Positions 26,154-37,805 of a DNA stretch of 64,000 nucleotides are shown here, piece by piece. Made by a program: the position numbers and the translations under genes. The stretch comes from Planctomycetota bacterium. GTDB taxonomy: Bacteria > Planctomycetota > UBA8742 > UBA2392. The stretch spans positions 841,088-905,087 of the forward strand of contig JABTUE010000002.1 of NCBI GenBank assembly GCA_015075515.1, given 5' to 3'. How positions within the stretch are numbered: the first letter of the stretch is position 1; each line of letters begins with the position of its first letter. The notes beneath the pieces are model-generated. The model searched no databases, was not told the DNA's origin, and saw nothing but the letters and a program-made list of their open reading frames with translations.

Positions 26154-27311
26154 ATGCGCTGGCTGTACCCCGACGAGCACGACACCGAAGAAAACGCCGC
26201 GCGCAAGGCCGTGCTGTCGCGCGTGGACCGCTGGTGGCAGTCGCTGGCGGCCCAGGCCGACGCGATCGCGGCTTACCTGCACGGCGCGGGCGAGTTCGAC
26301 GTGCCCGAGTTCATGGCCGAACAGCTTGAAGCCGTGGACCCGCGCCTGGGCTGGGAATTCAGCGCCACCGGCCCGCGCCGCTGCCGGCTGGTGATCAGCG
26401 TGGACGGGCACCTGTCACTGCGGCCGATGGTGGACGCCATGCTGGCGCGCGCGCCCGCCCTGCCCAACTGGGAGTTTCTCAACGCGCACCCCGCCGACAC
26501 CCTGGCCGGGGCGCTCAGCGCCGTCGAGGCCGAAACCGACCACGCCGTGGGCCGCGCGCGCGTGCGCGCCCAGGTACGCAGCATGAACCGCGTGGATCTT
26601 CAGTTCTGGCTGCCCGACGCCGGCGGCCACGAACTGGCCCGCACCCAGGCCGTGATCGCGGCCTGCCGCCTGCTGGGCGAAGACGCGCTGGCGCGCTGGG
26701 TGGGCGCGATTGAAGCCGTCAACGAAACCGGCACCGGGCGCTGGCTGCCGCTGGACGCGCTGCAACAGGCGGTGTTCAGCGAAGTGGCGGGCGTCAACGC
26801 GCGCCTGCCCGAAGTGCCGCTGGTTTCCATGGTCAAGGACCTGCGCTGGAGCCTGTGGCGGCTCAACCCGCCCCAACAGGGCGACTACCCCGGCGAACAG
26901 GACTTGATCATGGGCAGTTCGGCGCTTGAGGAAATGAGCGCCTGCGCCCAGCTTGGCGCTCCGTTTGATTCGCGCCGCTACAGCAAGGTCGGCGAAACCT
27001 TCTGCTTCCTCAAGTTCGACGGCGAAGGCCGCAAGGTCGCTCCGCGCATGGACGAACGCAAGCGCGTTGAATCGGCACTGGGCGCGGCGCTGGTCGAGGG
27101 CGGCCTGGGCTGCGTTGTCGGCGCGGGCACCGGCCGGCGCTACAGCTACCTGGACCTGGCACTGACCGACGTTCAGGCCAGCCTGCCGCTGATCCGCGCG
27201 CACATGCGCGGGGCCGAAGTCAGCCGCCGGTCATGGCTGCTGTTTCACGACGCCACACTGGCCGAGGAATGGGTCGGCATCTACGACGACACGCCCCCTC
27301 CGCCGCGCTGA
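26154..27311 (+). CDS. Uncharacterised cytoplasmic protein
   Basis: I do not recognise this 385-residue protein. It has no signal peptide or membrane helix and is rich in Ala, Arg, Glu and Trp. The middle (RSMNRVDLQFWLPDAGGHE) and C-terminal third (a segment with MDERKRVESALGAALVEGG) look like regular alpha/beta structure. A GACAATA stretch lies shortly before the ATG, without a clear ribosome-binding site. It precedes gatC by 46 bp on the same strand and may share a transcript. Confidence 0.6.
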   Translation: MRWLYPDEHDTEENAARKAVLSRVDRWWQSLAAQADAIAAYLHGAGEFDVPEFMAEQLEAVDPRLGWEFSATGPRRCRLVISVDGHLSLRPMVDAMLARAPALPNWEFLNAHPADTLAGALSAVEAETDHAVGRARVRAQVRSMNRVDLQFWLPDAGGHELARTQAVIAACRLLGEDALARWVGAIEAVNETGTGRWLPLDALQQAVFSEVAGVNARLPEVPLVSMVKDLRWSLWRLNPPQQGDYPGEQDLIMGSSALEEMSACAQLGAPFDSRRYSKVGETFCFLKFDGEGRKVAPRMDERKRVESALGAALVEGGLGCVVGAGTGRRYSYLDLALTDVQASLPLIRAHMRGAEVSRRSWLLFHDATLAEEWVGIYDDTPPPPR

Positions 27312-27357
27312 CCGGGCGTTGCCCAAACCGCCGCCCACCGGTACAGTTCCGCGCCGC

Positions 27358-27639
27358 ATGGACCTCAAGACCGTACAGCACGTGGCCAGACTGGCGCGCC
27401 TGCAATTGACCGACGCCGAGGCCGCGCGCATGGCCGCCGACATGGCGCGCATCACGGAACACATCCACGCCCTGGGCAAGGTGGACGTCAGGGGCGTTGA
27501 ACCCACGGTGCACCCGGTGGCGGCGCGCAACCAGTGGCGCGAGGACGCCGTGACCGAAAGTTTCACGCGCGAACAGGCCACACAGAACGCGCCGGAAAGC
27601 GAACAGAACTTTTTCAAGGTACCGCCGGTGATTGAGTAG
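27358..27639 (+). CDS. gatC: GatC, Glu-tRNA(Gln)/Asp-tRNA(Asn) amidotransferase subunit C
   Basis: The 93-residue product has the GatC pattern: MDLKTVQHVARLARLQLTD at the N-terminus, MARITEHIHALGKVDVRGVEPT in the middle, and APESEQNFFKVPPVIE at the end. GatC stabilises the GatA-GatB enzyme that makes Gln-tRNA(Gln) or Asn-tRNA(Asn) by transamidation. gatA starts 30 bp downstream. gatB is not in the window. The ATG at 27358 gives the standard length. Confidence 0.93.
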   Translation: MDLKTVQHVARLARLQLTDAEAARMAADMARITEHIHALGKVDVRGVEPTVHPVAARNQWREDAVTESFTREQATQNAPESEQNFFKVPPVIE

Positions 27640-27669
27640 CCGGTCGAAAGTTGCCCTTTGCCGCCCTCC

Positions 27670-29142
27670 ATGCCCGACCTGCTTTCACTTGATGCCACGG
27701 AGCTTGCGGCCCGGATTGCCGCCGGCGCCGTCACCGCCGAGGCCGCCACACAGGCCGCCCTGGACCGCGCCAAAGCCACCGAGGCCAGAGTCGGGGCCTA
27801 TCTGCTGCTGGACGAAGCCGGAGCCCTGGCTGCCGCCCGCGAAATTGACGCCGCGCGCAGGGCCGGCAAATCGCCGGGCCCGCTGGCTGGCGTGCCGGTC
27901 GCAATCAAGGACAACATCCACGTCGCGGGCAAACCCACCACCTGCGCCAGCCGGATGCTGCAGGGCTTTGTCGCCGGCTATGACGCAACGGTCACGGCCC
28001 GGCTGAAGGCCGCCGGCGCGGTGATCCTCGGCAAGACCAACCTGGACGAATTTGCCATGGGCAGCAGTTGTGAAAACAGCGCGCTCAAGCAGACCCGCAA
28101 CCCGTGGGATGTCTCGCGCGTGCCCGGCGGCAGTTCCGGCGGCAGCGCCGCCGCCGTGGCCGCCCGCAGCGCGTACCTCAGCCTGGGCAGCGACACCGGT
28201 GGCAGCATCCGGCTGCCCGCCAGCTTCACCGGCCTGGTCGGCTACAAGCCCGGCTATGGCCGCGTCTCGCGTTACGGACTTGTGGCCTTTGCAAGTTCAC
28301 TGGACCAGATCGGCCCCTTTGCCCGCAGCGTGCGCGACGTGGCGCTGAGCCTGAAAGTGATGGCCGGGCGCGACGCCATGGACAGCACCAGTCACCCCGC
28401 GCCGGTGCCCGATTACCCGGCGCTGCTGGGCAACGACCTCAAGGGCAAACGTGTGGGTGTGGTGCGCGAATACCTGGACAAACTGCCCAACCGCGAAGTC
28501 GCCGGAATGTGTGAATCCGCGATCGCCCGCATGAAGGCCCTTGGCGCCGAAATCGTCGAAATCACCCTGCCGCATGCCGACTACGGCGTGCAGGTCTATT
28601 ACGTGGTTGCCAGCGCCGAGGCCAGTTCCAACCTGGCGCGCTTTGACGGCGTGCGTTACGGCCTGCGTGTGCCCGCCGACAACGGCATTGCCACCTACGT
28701 CGCCACCCGCGGCGGCGGCTTCGGCCCCGAAGTCAAGCGCCGCATCATGCTGGGCACGTTTGCGCTTTCCGCCGGCGCCTACGACGAGTTCTATGGCCGC
28801 GCCGCCCGCGTGCGCACCTTGATCTGCCGCGATTTCGAACAGGCCTTTGCCCGCTGCGACCTGATCGCCACGCCCTGCGCGCCGTTTCCCGCCTTCAAGG
28901 CCGGCGAAATCTCCGACCCGCTGTCCATGTACCTGTGCGACATCTACACCATTCCCGCCAGCCTGGCCGGTCTGTGCGCGCTCAGTTTGCCTGTGGGCTT
29001 TGACAGCGCCGGCCTGCCGATCGGCATGCATTTGAGCGCCCCGGCCTATCACGACGAGCGGCTGCTTTCGGCCGCCCACGCGCTGGAACAGAACCTGCGG
29101 GCCGACGCCGCGCTGAACCTGAACCGCGCGCCGGCAGTGTAA
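27670..29142 (+). CDS. gatA: GatA, Glu-tRNA(Gln) amidotransferase subunit A
   Basis: The 490-residue amidase-signature enzyme has the catalytic lysine in [14 protein letters not shown] (about residue 79), the Gly/Ser-rich core [14 protein letters not shown] (about 154-167), and the nucleophile serine in [13 protein letters not shown] (about 179). It releases ammonia from glutamine for the GatB site. An upstream in-frame TTG (27658) is possible, but the ATG at 27670 gives the usual N-terminus ([14 protein letters not shown]). Confidence 0.94.
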   Translation: MPDLLSLDATELAARIAAGAVTAEAATQAALDRAKATEARVGAYLLLDEAGALAAAREIDAARRAGKSPGPLAGVPVAIKDNIHVAGKPTTCASRMLQGFVAGYDATVTARLKAAGAVILGKTNLDEFAMGSSCENSALKQTRNPWDVSRVPGGSSGGSAAAVAARSAYLSLGSDTGGSIRLPASFTGLVGYKPGYGRVSRYGLVAFASSLDQIGPFARSVRDVALSLKVMAGRDAMDSTSHPAPVPDYPALLGNDLKGKRVGVVREYLDKLPNREVAGMCESAIARMKALGAEIVEITLPHADYGVQVYYVVASAEASSNLARFDGVRYGLRVPADNGIATYVATRGGGFGPEVKRRIMLGTFALSAGAYDEFYGRAARVRTLICRDFEQAFARCDLIATPCAPFPAFKAGEISDPLSMYLCDIYTIPASLAGLCALSLPVGFDSAGLPIGMHLSAPAYHDERLLSAAHALEQNLRADAALNLNRAPAV

Positions 29143-29239
29143 ACCGCCGGGGCTTGCCTGCGGGGCCGGTTGCGACTATGCAGGTGCGTGTTCTGCACGG
29201 CCGGCAGGCCCCTTTCCGCACGGCCTTTTGGGGGACACC

Positions 29240-31840
<2,601 letters not shown>

Positions 31841-31843
31841 CGG

Positions 31844-33463
31844 TCACTTGGCCTGGCTGCGTTTGATGGCCGCGGCCACAAACGCGGCAAACAGAGGGTG
31901 CGCCCGCAGCGGCTTGCTCTGGAACTCGGGGTGGAACTGCACGCCCACAAAGAACGGGTGGTCGCGCAGTTCCATGATCTCAACCAGATCAAGTTCAGGG
32001 TTGATGCCGGCAATCACCAGCCCGTGCTCGACCAGCCGCGACCGGAACTCGTTGTTGAACTCATAGCGGTGGCGGTGGCGCTCGGTCACTTCGGCAACGC
32101 CATAGGCCGCGCGCGACAGCGTGCCCTCGACCAGCCGGCAGGGCTGGGCACCCAGCCGCATTGTGCCGCCCATGTCCTTGATGTTGCGCTGGTCCTTCAG
32201 CAGTGAAATCACCGGGTGCTGGGTCTCGCGCGAAAATTCGCTGGAGTGCGCGTCCTTCATGCCCGCCACGTGGCGCGCAAACTCGATCACCGCGATCTGC
32301 ATGCCCAGACACAGGCCGTAATACGGCACCTTGTTCTCGCGCGCAAAACGCACGGCACTGATCTTGCCCTCAATGCCGCGCTCACCGAACCCGCCGGGCA
32401 CCAGAATGCCCGCCATGGCCCGCAGGCGCTTGCCCGCGTTGTCGTCGGTGATTTCTTCGGCGTTGATACGGTGCACCTTGATGTCGCACTGGTTGGCAAT
32501 GCCGGCGTGGTCAATCGCCTCGTACACGCTTTTGTACGCGTCCTTCAGTTCCACGTACTTGCCCACCACGGCGATATCAATCGTGCTCTTGGGGTTCAGA
32601 ATGCCGTGCACCAGGTTCTGCCACGGCTCCAGTCTGGCCGGCCCGGCCTGAAGGCCCAGACGCCGGATCACGGCCTCGTCCAGTCCGGCCTGGTGAAGCT
32701 GCAGCGGCAGTTCATAGATGCTGTGTTCGACATCGCGTTCGTCGAACACGTACTGTTTTTCCACGTTGCAGAACATGGCGATCTTGTCGCGCATTTCCTG
32801 GGTCAGCGGCTTTTCGGTGCGGCAGACCAGAATGTCGGGCTGGATGCCGATCTGGCGCAGCACGCCCACGCTCTGCTGGGTCGGTTTGGTCTTGAGTTCG
32901 CCGCTGGCACGCAGGTACGGCACCAGCGTCAGGTGCAGAAACGCCGTGTTTTCGCGCCCGTGTTCGTAGGCGAACTGGCGGAAGGCCTCCATGAACGCCA
33001 TGCCTTCAATGTCGCCGGCCGTGCCGCCCAGTTCGTTCAGCACGATGTCCACTTCAGGCCCGTCCCACTGGCGCACGTTGGCCTTGATTTCGTTGGTGAT
33101 GTGCGGAACCACCTGAACACAGCCGCCCAGATAGGCGCCCTTGCGTTCCTTGTTGATTACGGTCTGGTAGACGCGGCCGCTGGTGATGTTGTTGTTGCGG
33201 CTCAGCGGCGTGTTGGTGTAGCGCTCGTAGTGCCCCAGATCCAGGTCGGTCTCGCCGCCGTCCACGGTGACGTACACCTCGCCGTGCTGAAACGGGTTCA
33301 TCGTGCCGGCGTCCACGTTGATGTACGGGTCAAACTTCTGGATCCGCACGCGCAGACCCCGGGCCTCCAGCAGCGCGCCGATACACGCCGTGGTCAGGCC
33401 CTTGCCCAAAGACGAAACCACGCCCCCGGTGATGAAAACGTGCTTGGTCACATGCTTGCTCAT
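31844..33463 (-). CDS. pyrG: PyrG, CTP synthase
   Basis: The 539-residue enzyme has the amidoligase domain (FITGGVVSSLGKGL, KFDPYINVDAGTMNP, GDIEGMAFMEAFRQF) and the C-terminal glutamine amidotransferase domain (PGGFGERGIEGK, GLCLGMQ with its catalytic cysteine, and VGVQFHPEFQS). It makes CTP from UTP, glutamine and ATP. A start at 33463 gives the normal length; an in-frame extension to 33481 has no merit. A GC-rich hairpin lies just upstream of the start. Confidence 0.96.
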   Translation of the reverse strand: MSKHVTKHVFITGGVVSSLGKGLTTACIGALLEARGLRVRIQKFDPYINVDAGTMNPFQHGEVYVTVDGGETDLDLGHYERYTNTPLSRNNNITSGRVYQTVINKERKGAYLGGCVQVVPHITNEIKANVRQWDGPEVDIVLNELGGTAGDIEGMAFMEAFRQFAYEHGRENTAFLHLTLVPYLRASGELKTKPTQQSVGVLRQIGIQPDILVCRTEKPLTQEMRDKIAMFCNVEKQYVFDERDVEHSIYELPLQLHQAGLDEAVIRRLGLQAGPARLEPWQNLVHGILNPKSTIDIAVVGKYVELKDAYKSVYEAIDHAGIANQCDIKVHRINAEEITDDNAGKRLRAMAGILVPGGFGERGIEGKISAVRFARENKVPYYGLCLGMQIAVIEFARHVAGMKDAHSSEFSRETQHPVISLLKDQRNIKDMGGTMRLGAQPCRLVEGTLSRAAYGVAEVTERHRHRYEFNNEFRSRLVEHGLVIAGINPELDLVEIMELRDHPFFVGVQFHPEFQSKPLRAHPLFAAFVAAAIKRSQAK

Positions 33464-33489
33464 GGCGGCAACCCCGGACACAAAAGAAG

Positions 33490-33510
33490 GACGCCTCGCT
33501 GAGAGGCGTC
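33490..33510 (-). promoter_or_regulatory. Hairpin in the pyrG leader, possible attenuator
   Basis: GACGCCTC and GAGGCGTC form a perfect 8-bp stem with a 5-nt loop, about 27 bp before the pyrG start. On the pyrG strand the stem is followed by CTTCTTTTG, a weak terminator-like tract. Whether it stops or merely shapes the leader cannot be told from sequence. Confidence 0.4.
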
Positions 33511-33575
33511 GCCCGGGAGTTCAATCCTAGCGCGCCGTGGCGGCGGCGCAACTCTGTGGAAACATCGAAAAAGCG

Positions 33576-33605
33576 CCGGGCGGGGCCCATGCGGGCCCCG
33601 CCCGG
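33576..33605 (-). terminator. Intrinsic terminator after the 33639-34157 gene
   Basis: CCGGGCGGGGCCC and GGGCCCCGCCCGG form perfect 13-bp arms with a 4-nt loop, followed on the minus strand by CGC then TTTTT, about 33 bp past the stop at 33639. Confidence 0.85.
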
Positions 33606-33638
33606 GCCGGCGCGGGTGGGGTGTCGCCGGCGTTGTGG

Positions 33639-34157
33639 TTATTGCTTGCGTTCCTTTTCGGCCGGGGCTTCGGGCGCGGCTTCGCCACCCCTGACCGTCT
33701 TGCGCACAATCCGGATCTTCACCCGGCTGCTGCCGTCTTCCGAGCTTTCGTCAATTTCGATGTCCACGTCGCCGTCGGCGTTTTTGGCCTTGTCGGCGGC
33801 GCCGCGCGCGCGTTTGAGCGCATCCTGCACGCGCTTGCGCATCTCTTCGGGCAACCCGCGCAGTATATCGCCCATGTCGTCTTCAAGGTCGTCCGCGGGC
33901 TCCTTCCATTCGCGTTCGGCACGCGGGCGAGCACCCTTGAGGCGGTCCTCGACTTCCTTGCGCAGGCGCTCAACCTCGGCGCGCATTCTGGCGATTTCGG
34001 CCTCGGCGTCTTCGCCTTGCAGTTCGGTCACCTTGCCGTTTTCAATCTTGATTACTTTGGATGTGCGAACTTCCTTGCGTTCGACTTTGGGTTCTTCCTG
34101 GGCGCTCAGCGGCGCGCAGACCAGCACGGCGGCAAACAGGGCGCAGATCAGCTTCAT
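33639..34157 (-). CDS. Exported highly charged coiled-coil protein, unknown
   Basis: AAGGAGAC precedes the ATG at 34157. A signal peptide (KLICALFAAVLVCAPLSAQ) is followed by about 150 very charged residues. Residues about 55-85 (AEIARMRAEVERLRKEVEDR) look like a coiled coil, and an acidic DGDVDIEIDESSED stretch and a Lys/Arg-rich C-terminus follow. No family is recognised. It lies downstream of the heparinase-like gene; the terminator at about 34225-34263 stands between them, so it is probably transcribed on its own. Confidence 0.65.
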   Translation of the reverse strand: MKLICALFAAVLVCAPLSAQEEPKVERKEVRTSKVIKIENGKVTELQGEDAEAEIARMRAEVERLRKEVEDRLKGARPRAEREWKEPADDLEDDMGDILRGLPEEMRKRVQDALKRARGAADKAKNADGDVDIEIDESSEDGSSRVKIRIVRKTVRGGEAAPEAPAEKERKQ

Positions 34158-34224
34158 GGCGGTGTCTCCTTCAGGGTTGGGGTTTTCACCAGCCATTACC
34201 GGCGGACACCGCCCGGCGTTACAT

Positions 34225-34263
34225 AAAAAACAGCCGCCGGGGGAGTTCGCCCTCCCGGCGCTG
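34225..34263 (-). terminator. Intrinsic terminator after the heparinase-like gene
   Basis: On the minus strand CAGCGCCGGGAGGG pairs imperfectly with CTCCCCCGGCGGCTG around GCGAA, followed by TTTTTT, about 20 bp past the stop at 34284. Confidence 0.8.
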
Positions 34264-34283
34264 TCGCGGCCGCAAAAGCCGGG

Positions 34284-36320
34284 CTATTCGTACCTGCCGG
34301 CCAGAATCTCGCGCTTGAATTCCAGCGTTTTGCCGGCCTTGACCGTGGCGCCGATGTCATTGCCGAACGTGATTTCGGCGCGCGCGGGTTTGCTGACCTT
34401 CACCGTAACCTTGCCGCCGCTTTCCTTCACCTCGGCGTCCACGGGGCCGTCGGTGGACAGCACGTGCAGAAACACGTCGTCGGTCGCGGCCTTGCCGGGC
34501 GTGGTTTCAACGCGCCACTTGCAGGCGTATTGGCTGTGGCCGGTCTGGGGCGGGTCGAAGGTCTGGCCGCCGTAGGTGTAGCCGTGAACCGCCGCCAGTT
34601 TCGCGTCTGCCGGCAGCAGGCACAGCCCGTGCAGTTCGCCGGCGCCGTCCTTGATCGCGAACGTGTTGTCCTTAAGCGCCGGTTCGTTGCGGCAATGCAG
34701 CAGCCAGGTTTTGGCAAAGTCGGCCCGGGTGCTTTTCACGCGGTCCAGAATCACGAACAGGCCGGGCCGGATGTAGACAATCTGGCGCGTCCACAGTTTC
34801 AGCTTTTTCGGGGCGTAGGCCGCGGTGACGTCAGCGGCCACAAACAGCGCGGCGTCGGTGTTGGCCCAGGCCACGATGTCGCCGCGCTCGAATTCGGACC
34901 GGCGCTGTTTCCAGGTGTCCAGGTCCTGCACCGTCCACTGCCATTTTTTGGCCTGGCCGCCGTCGTTGGCATAGGCCACGCGGCCGCCGTCGCGCATCTG
35001 GGCCCAGGTTTCGCTTGGGTCATGCACCAGAATGCAGTTGTGGGCGATTGTGCGCACCAGCCAGTTCATGGCATGGGGCGAGCCCCAGTCGTGGTATTCG
35101 CCGCTTTCGGTGGCCAGCGACTCGTGGCGGAAGATCTCGAAGTTGCCGGCGTCAAAGTGCTGGTGCGCGCAATAGTAGTCGCTGCACTCAAACCGGAACC
35201 ACGTGGCGTCGTCGCCCCAGCCGCTGCGGGCAAACACCTTGCCGATGCCCAGCGCGGCGTGGGCCAGCGGCAACTGGTCCGGCGGCAACGGATCGTCGGG
35301 CTTGTCGTCCCACAGAAACAACTGCATGTCCGACTGCGGGTTGCCCCCGCGCCGCCGGAAGTTCGCCACGGCGCGGGCCAGCTCGCTGCCCTTGAAGTAC
35401 GCCGCCAGCAGCGCGCGCGTGTTCATGGGGTATTCGCTGTGGCCGCCGTAGCCTGCCGCCGCGTCACCCTCCAGCGGGAAACGCTCGGCGCCGTAGTAAT
35501 CCTTGTGCCGGCCGGGGTACCACTGAAAGCACTCATAGGCCAGCCGCTGGTAGAAAAAGCGGTCGGCTTTGGCAAACCCGTCGTAGCCCTCGACACGGCG
35601 GGCCAGTTCCAGTCCCTGGCACAGCGCCCACAGCGCGCCCTTGAGGTACCAGCCGCATTCGGTGCCGCCGCCGCCGCGCCCGAACTCAAGCAGCACCGGC
35701 ATTACGCGCTTTTCGTACAGAAAGCCCAGCGCCTTGTCGCGGAATTCTTTGGCGCGGGGGTTTTCCGTCCAGGTCGCGTAGGCGACCTGCAGATAGACCA
35801 GAATCTTGGTCATCGTGCTGTTGTGAAAGGCGTTTTCGTCGTCGGTGAAGCTGTCAAAGTTCGCGTTAAGAAACTCAATGAACTGCTTGCGGTCGTCTTC
35901 GGTCACCTGATCGCGAAAATAGTCAAAGCAAAGCGCCACGCGCTGCATCCAGACCCAGGTGTCCTGGTGCACATTGGTGGCGCCGCGTTTGGCGTCGGCC
36001 CGGGCCTGGTCCAGAAAAGGCCTGATCTTGTCGGCAGGCAGGCCGTCCACGGCGTGCACAATACCCGCGGCCTGCAGCGTGTCGCCGGCGCAGGACTGCA
36101 CGCGCCTGTACAGTTCGGGGTAGTCTTTGGCGCGCTGCTTGAGCCACGCCGCCGGGCCAAGCGTGCGCACCTGGTTGCCCTTGAGCACTTCGGCCCAGGC
36201 ACCGGCCTTGATGGCAGGGGCGGGCTTGGGGATTTCGGGGTCTTTGGACTTCTGGCGTTGGGCGCCCGAGGGCGCGAAGCAAAGCAGAACCAGCGCAATC
36301 GCAAGGATCAGGCGCGGCAT
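34284..36320 (-). CDS. Exported heparinase II/III-like polysaccharide lyase family protein
   Basis: CGGAGAC precedes the ATG at 36320. A signal peptide is followed by an alpha-helical toroid (about 60-400; WLKQRAKDYPELYRRVQ, TECGWYLKGALWALCQGLE, GYGGHSEYPMNTRALLAAYF) and a C-terminal beta-rich domain. The linking region (SDYYCAHQHFDAGNFEIFRH...RTIAHNCILV) matches the heparinase II/III pattern, where a histidine and nearby residues sit by the metal and substrate. The 678-residue protein probably cleaves an acidic polysaccharide outside the cytoplasm; the substrate is unknown. Its gene follows the ABM gene by 77 bp on the same strand. Confidence 0.8.
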   Translation of the reverse strand: MPRLILAIALVLLCFAPSGAQRQKSKDPEIPKPAPAIKAGAWAEVLKGNQVRTLGPAAWLKQRAKDYPELYRRVQSCAGDTLQAAGIVHAVDGLPADKIRPFLDQARADAKRGATNVHQDTWVWMQRVALCFDYFRDQVTEDDRKQFIEFLNANFDSFTDDENAFHNSTMTKILVYLQVAYATWTENPRAKEFRDKALGFLYEKRVMPVLLEFGRGGGGTECGWYLKGALWALCQGLELARRVEGYDGFAKADRFFYQRLAYECFQWYPGRHKDYYGAERFPLEGDAAAGYGGHSEYPMNTRALLAAYFKGSELARAVANFRRRGGNPQSDMQLFLWDDKPDDPLPPDQLPLAHAALGIGKVFARSGWGDDATWFRFECSDYYCAHQHFDAGNFEIFRHESLATESGEYHDWGSPHAMNWLVRTIAHNCILVHDPSETWAQMRDGGRVAYANDGGQAKKWQWTVQDLDTWKQRRSEFERGDIVAWANTDAALFVAADVTAAYAPKKLKLWTRQIVYIRPGLFVILDRVKSTRADFAKTWLLHCRNEPALKDNTFAIKDGAGELHGLCLLPADAKLAAVHGYTYGGQTFDPPQTGHSQYACKWRVETTPGKAATDDVFLHVLSTDGPVDAEVKESGGKVTVKVSKPARAEITFGNDIGATVKAGKTLEFKREILAGRYE

Positions 36321-36397
36321 GGCGGTCTCCGGCGGCGTTGGCGTCGCGCCCATTGTGCCTTGGACGGACGCACAATGCATGAGCCGGCAGCGGTCTT

Positions 36398-36952
36398 TCA
36401 GCTTCGGGGTGCGGGGTAGATCCAGCGCGCCAGCCAGCGCGTCAGACGCGGCATAAGCAGATAGGTCATCAGGATGACCTCGATGATGATGGTGACCAGA
36501 AGCCGCAGTTCAAAGGGCCAGCCGCGCAGCACCCACCCCACCAGGCTGCCGATCGAAAGCACCATCAGATACACCACCACAATCAGCAGCACGCACATGC
36601 GCCAGCGCGAGGGCTGCGGCACCAGCGCGCCGGGCGGGGGCGTGAACCAGAACTCGAGCCCCGTCATCTGCTTCCACTGGGCCGGCGTTTCCGACAGCGG
36701 CGCGACGTCAGCCAGAAACGCTCGCCGCAGCGGCGATTCCTCAAACGCCCGCAGATTGTCCAGCGTGTCAAACCGGAACACCGACGTGTATTCCGGCGCC
36801 GCGCCGGGGGCCGGCCGCGAAATCTGCGCGCCCAGATACCCCGGCAGGGCCGCGGCCCCGCGCAACAGGGCTTCCAGCCGCTGTTCGTAGGCGGATTCGC
36901 GGCCCGGACGGATTCTGCGCCGGACAACCACGGTAACCGGGGGCTCGGCCAT
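36398..36952 (-). CDS. ABM-domain protein with C-terminal membrane anchor
   Basis: The first ~95 residues (VTVVVRRRIRPGRESAYEQR, YLGAQISRP, EYTSVFRFDTLDNLRAFEES) match the antibiotic-biosynthesis-monooxygenase ferredoxin-like fold. Two membrane helices (about 118-140 and 148-170) follow, ending in a basic tail. Small ABM proteins degrade or oxidise aromatic or reactive compounds, but the membrane-bound form's substrate is unknown. It starts 3 bp after the DJ-1 family gene and should be its operon partner under TetR control. Confidence 0.75.
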   Translation of the reverse strand: MAEPPVTVVVRRRIRPGRESAYEQRLEALLRGAAALPGYLGAQISRPAPGAAPEYTSVFRFDTLDNLRAFEESPLRRAFLADVAPLSETPAQWKQMTGLEFWFTPPPGALVPQPSRWRMCVLLIVVVYLMVLSIGSLVGWVLRGWPFELRLLVTIIIEVILMTYLLMPRLTRWLARWIYPAPRS

Positions 36953-36955
36953 GGC

Positions 36956-37684
36956 CTATTGCCCCAGCGCCTGCACCAGCAGTTGCGCGGCTTTGCGGCC
37001 CGAGTTCTGCTGCTGGCCGGTGATCAGCAGGCCGTCGCGCACGGCAAAGGGCGCAAACGCCGGCGCCACGGCAAACAGCGCGCCGCGCTTGCGCGCTTCG
37101 TCTTCGATGCGCCAGGGCATGATCTTTTTGCCCACGGCCTGGTCGGCGAAATCTTCTTCGCTGTTGGCAAAGCCTGTCATCAGACGACCCTTGATGAAGT
37201 AATCGCCGCCCGGGAGCTTCAGATCCACCAGTGCCGCCACGCCGTGGCACACGGCTGCCACCGGTTTACCGGCGCCGTGAAAGGCCAGAATCGCGCGGTG
37301 CAGATCGGTATTGTCGCGGAAGGTGAACATCGGCGACTGCCCGCCGGCGATGTACAGGGCGTCGAAATCGGCGGGTTTGGCGTCTGCCAGACGCCGCGTG
37401 TCGCCGACCTGCGCCCACAGCTTCGGGTGGTGGATGAACCCCAGCGACAGCACGTCGTGGGCGCTATAGCCGCTGGCGTCACGCGGGTCGGAATAGGCGT
37501 CCAGTTCGCATTTGCCGCCTTTGGGGCTGGCCAGGGTTACGTCGTAGCCGGCCTCGATGAATTCGTGCCAGGCGTGGGTCAGTTCTGCGGCCCAGAAGCC
37601 GACAGGCCAGCCCAGGGTGGTGGATACGGCGGGGCTGGCCAGCACGATCAGTACGCGGCGGCGCGGTGCGGAAGTGTTGTGCAT
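36956..37684 (-). CDS. DJ-1/PfpI family protein (HchA-like)
   Basis: The 242-residue product has the DJ-1/PfpI nucleophile elbow AVCHGVAALVD with Cys at about residue 146, an acidic residue near the N-terminus in the ELTHAWHEF region (family glutamate), and PADFDALYIAGGQSPMF. The length and these motifs fit the HchA-like branch: glyoxalase III or deglycase-type activity on reactive carbonyls. It is the first gene of a two- or three-gene operon divergent from tetR. A GTTCCTTTTATTT patch upstream is unusually AT-rich. Confidence 0.85.
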   Translation of the reverse strand: MHNTSAPRRRVLIVLASPAVSTTLGWPVGFWAAELTHAWHEFIEAGYDVTLASPKGGKCELDAYSDPRDASGYSAHDVLSLGFIHHPKLWAQVGDTRRLADAKPADFDALYIAGGQSPMFTFRDNTDLHRAILAFHGAGKPVAAVCHGVAALVDLKLPGGDYFIKGRLMTGFANSEEDFADQAVGKKIMPWRIEDEARKRGALFAVAPAFAPFAVRDGLLITGQQQNSGRKAAQLLVQALGQ

Positions 37685-37705
37685 GTCGTTCCTTTTATTT
37701 ATTTA

Positions 37706-37716
37706 TACGTAACGTA
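37706..37716. promoter_or_regulatory. Candidate TetR operator in a divergent promoter region
   Basis: TACGTAACGTA is a perfect 5+1+5 palindrome in the most AT-rich patch of this region (37690-37725, TTTATTTATTTATACGTAAC). It lies between the divergent DJ-1 and TetR genes, 22 bp from the former, as TetR operators usually do. Confidence 0.55.
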
Positions 37717-37805
37717 ATGTATTTACAGACAACCGCGGGTTCGTCCAGACCCTTTGCGGAATTCCCGGTCTGGACACCCGCAAACACATCTGCGACTCTT
37801 GGCCC

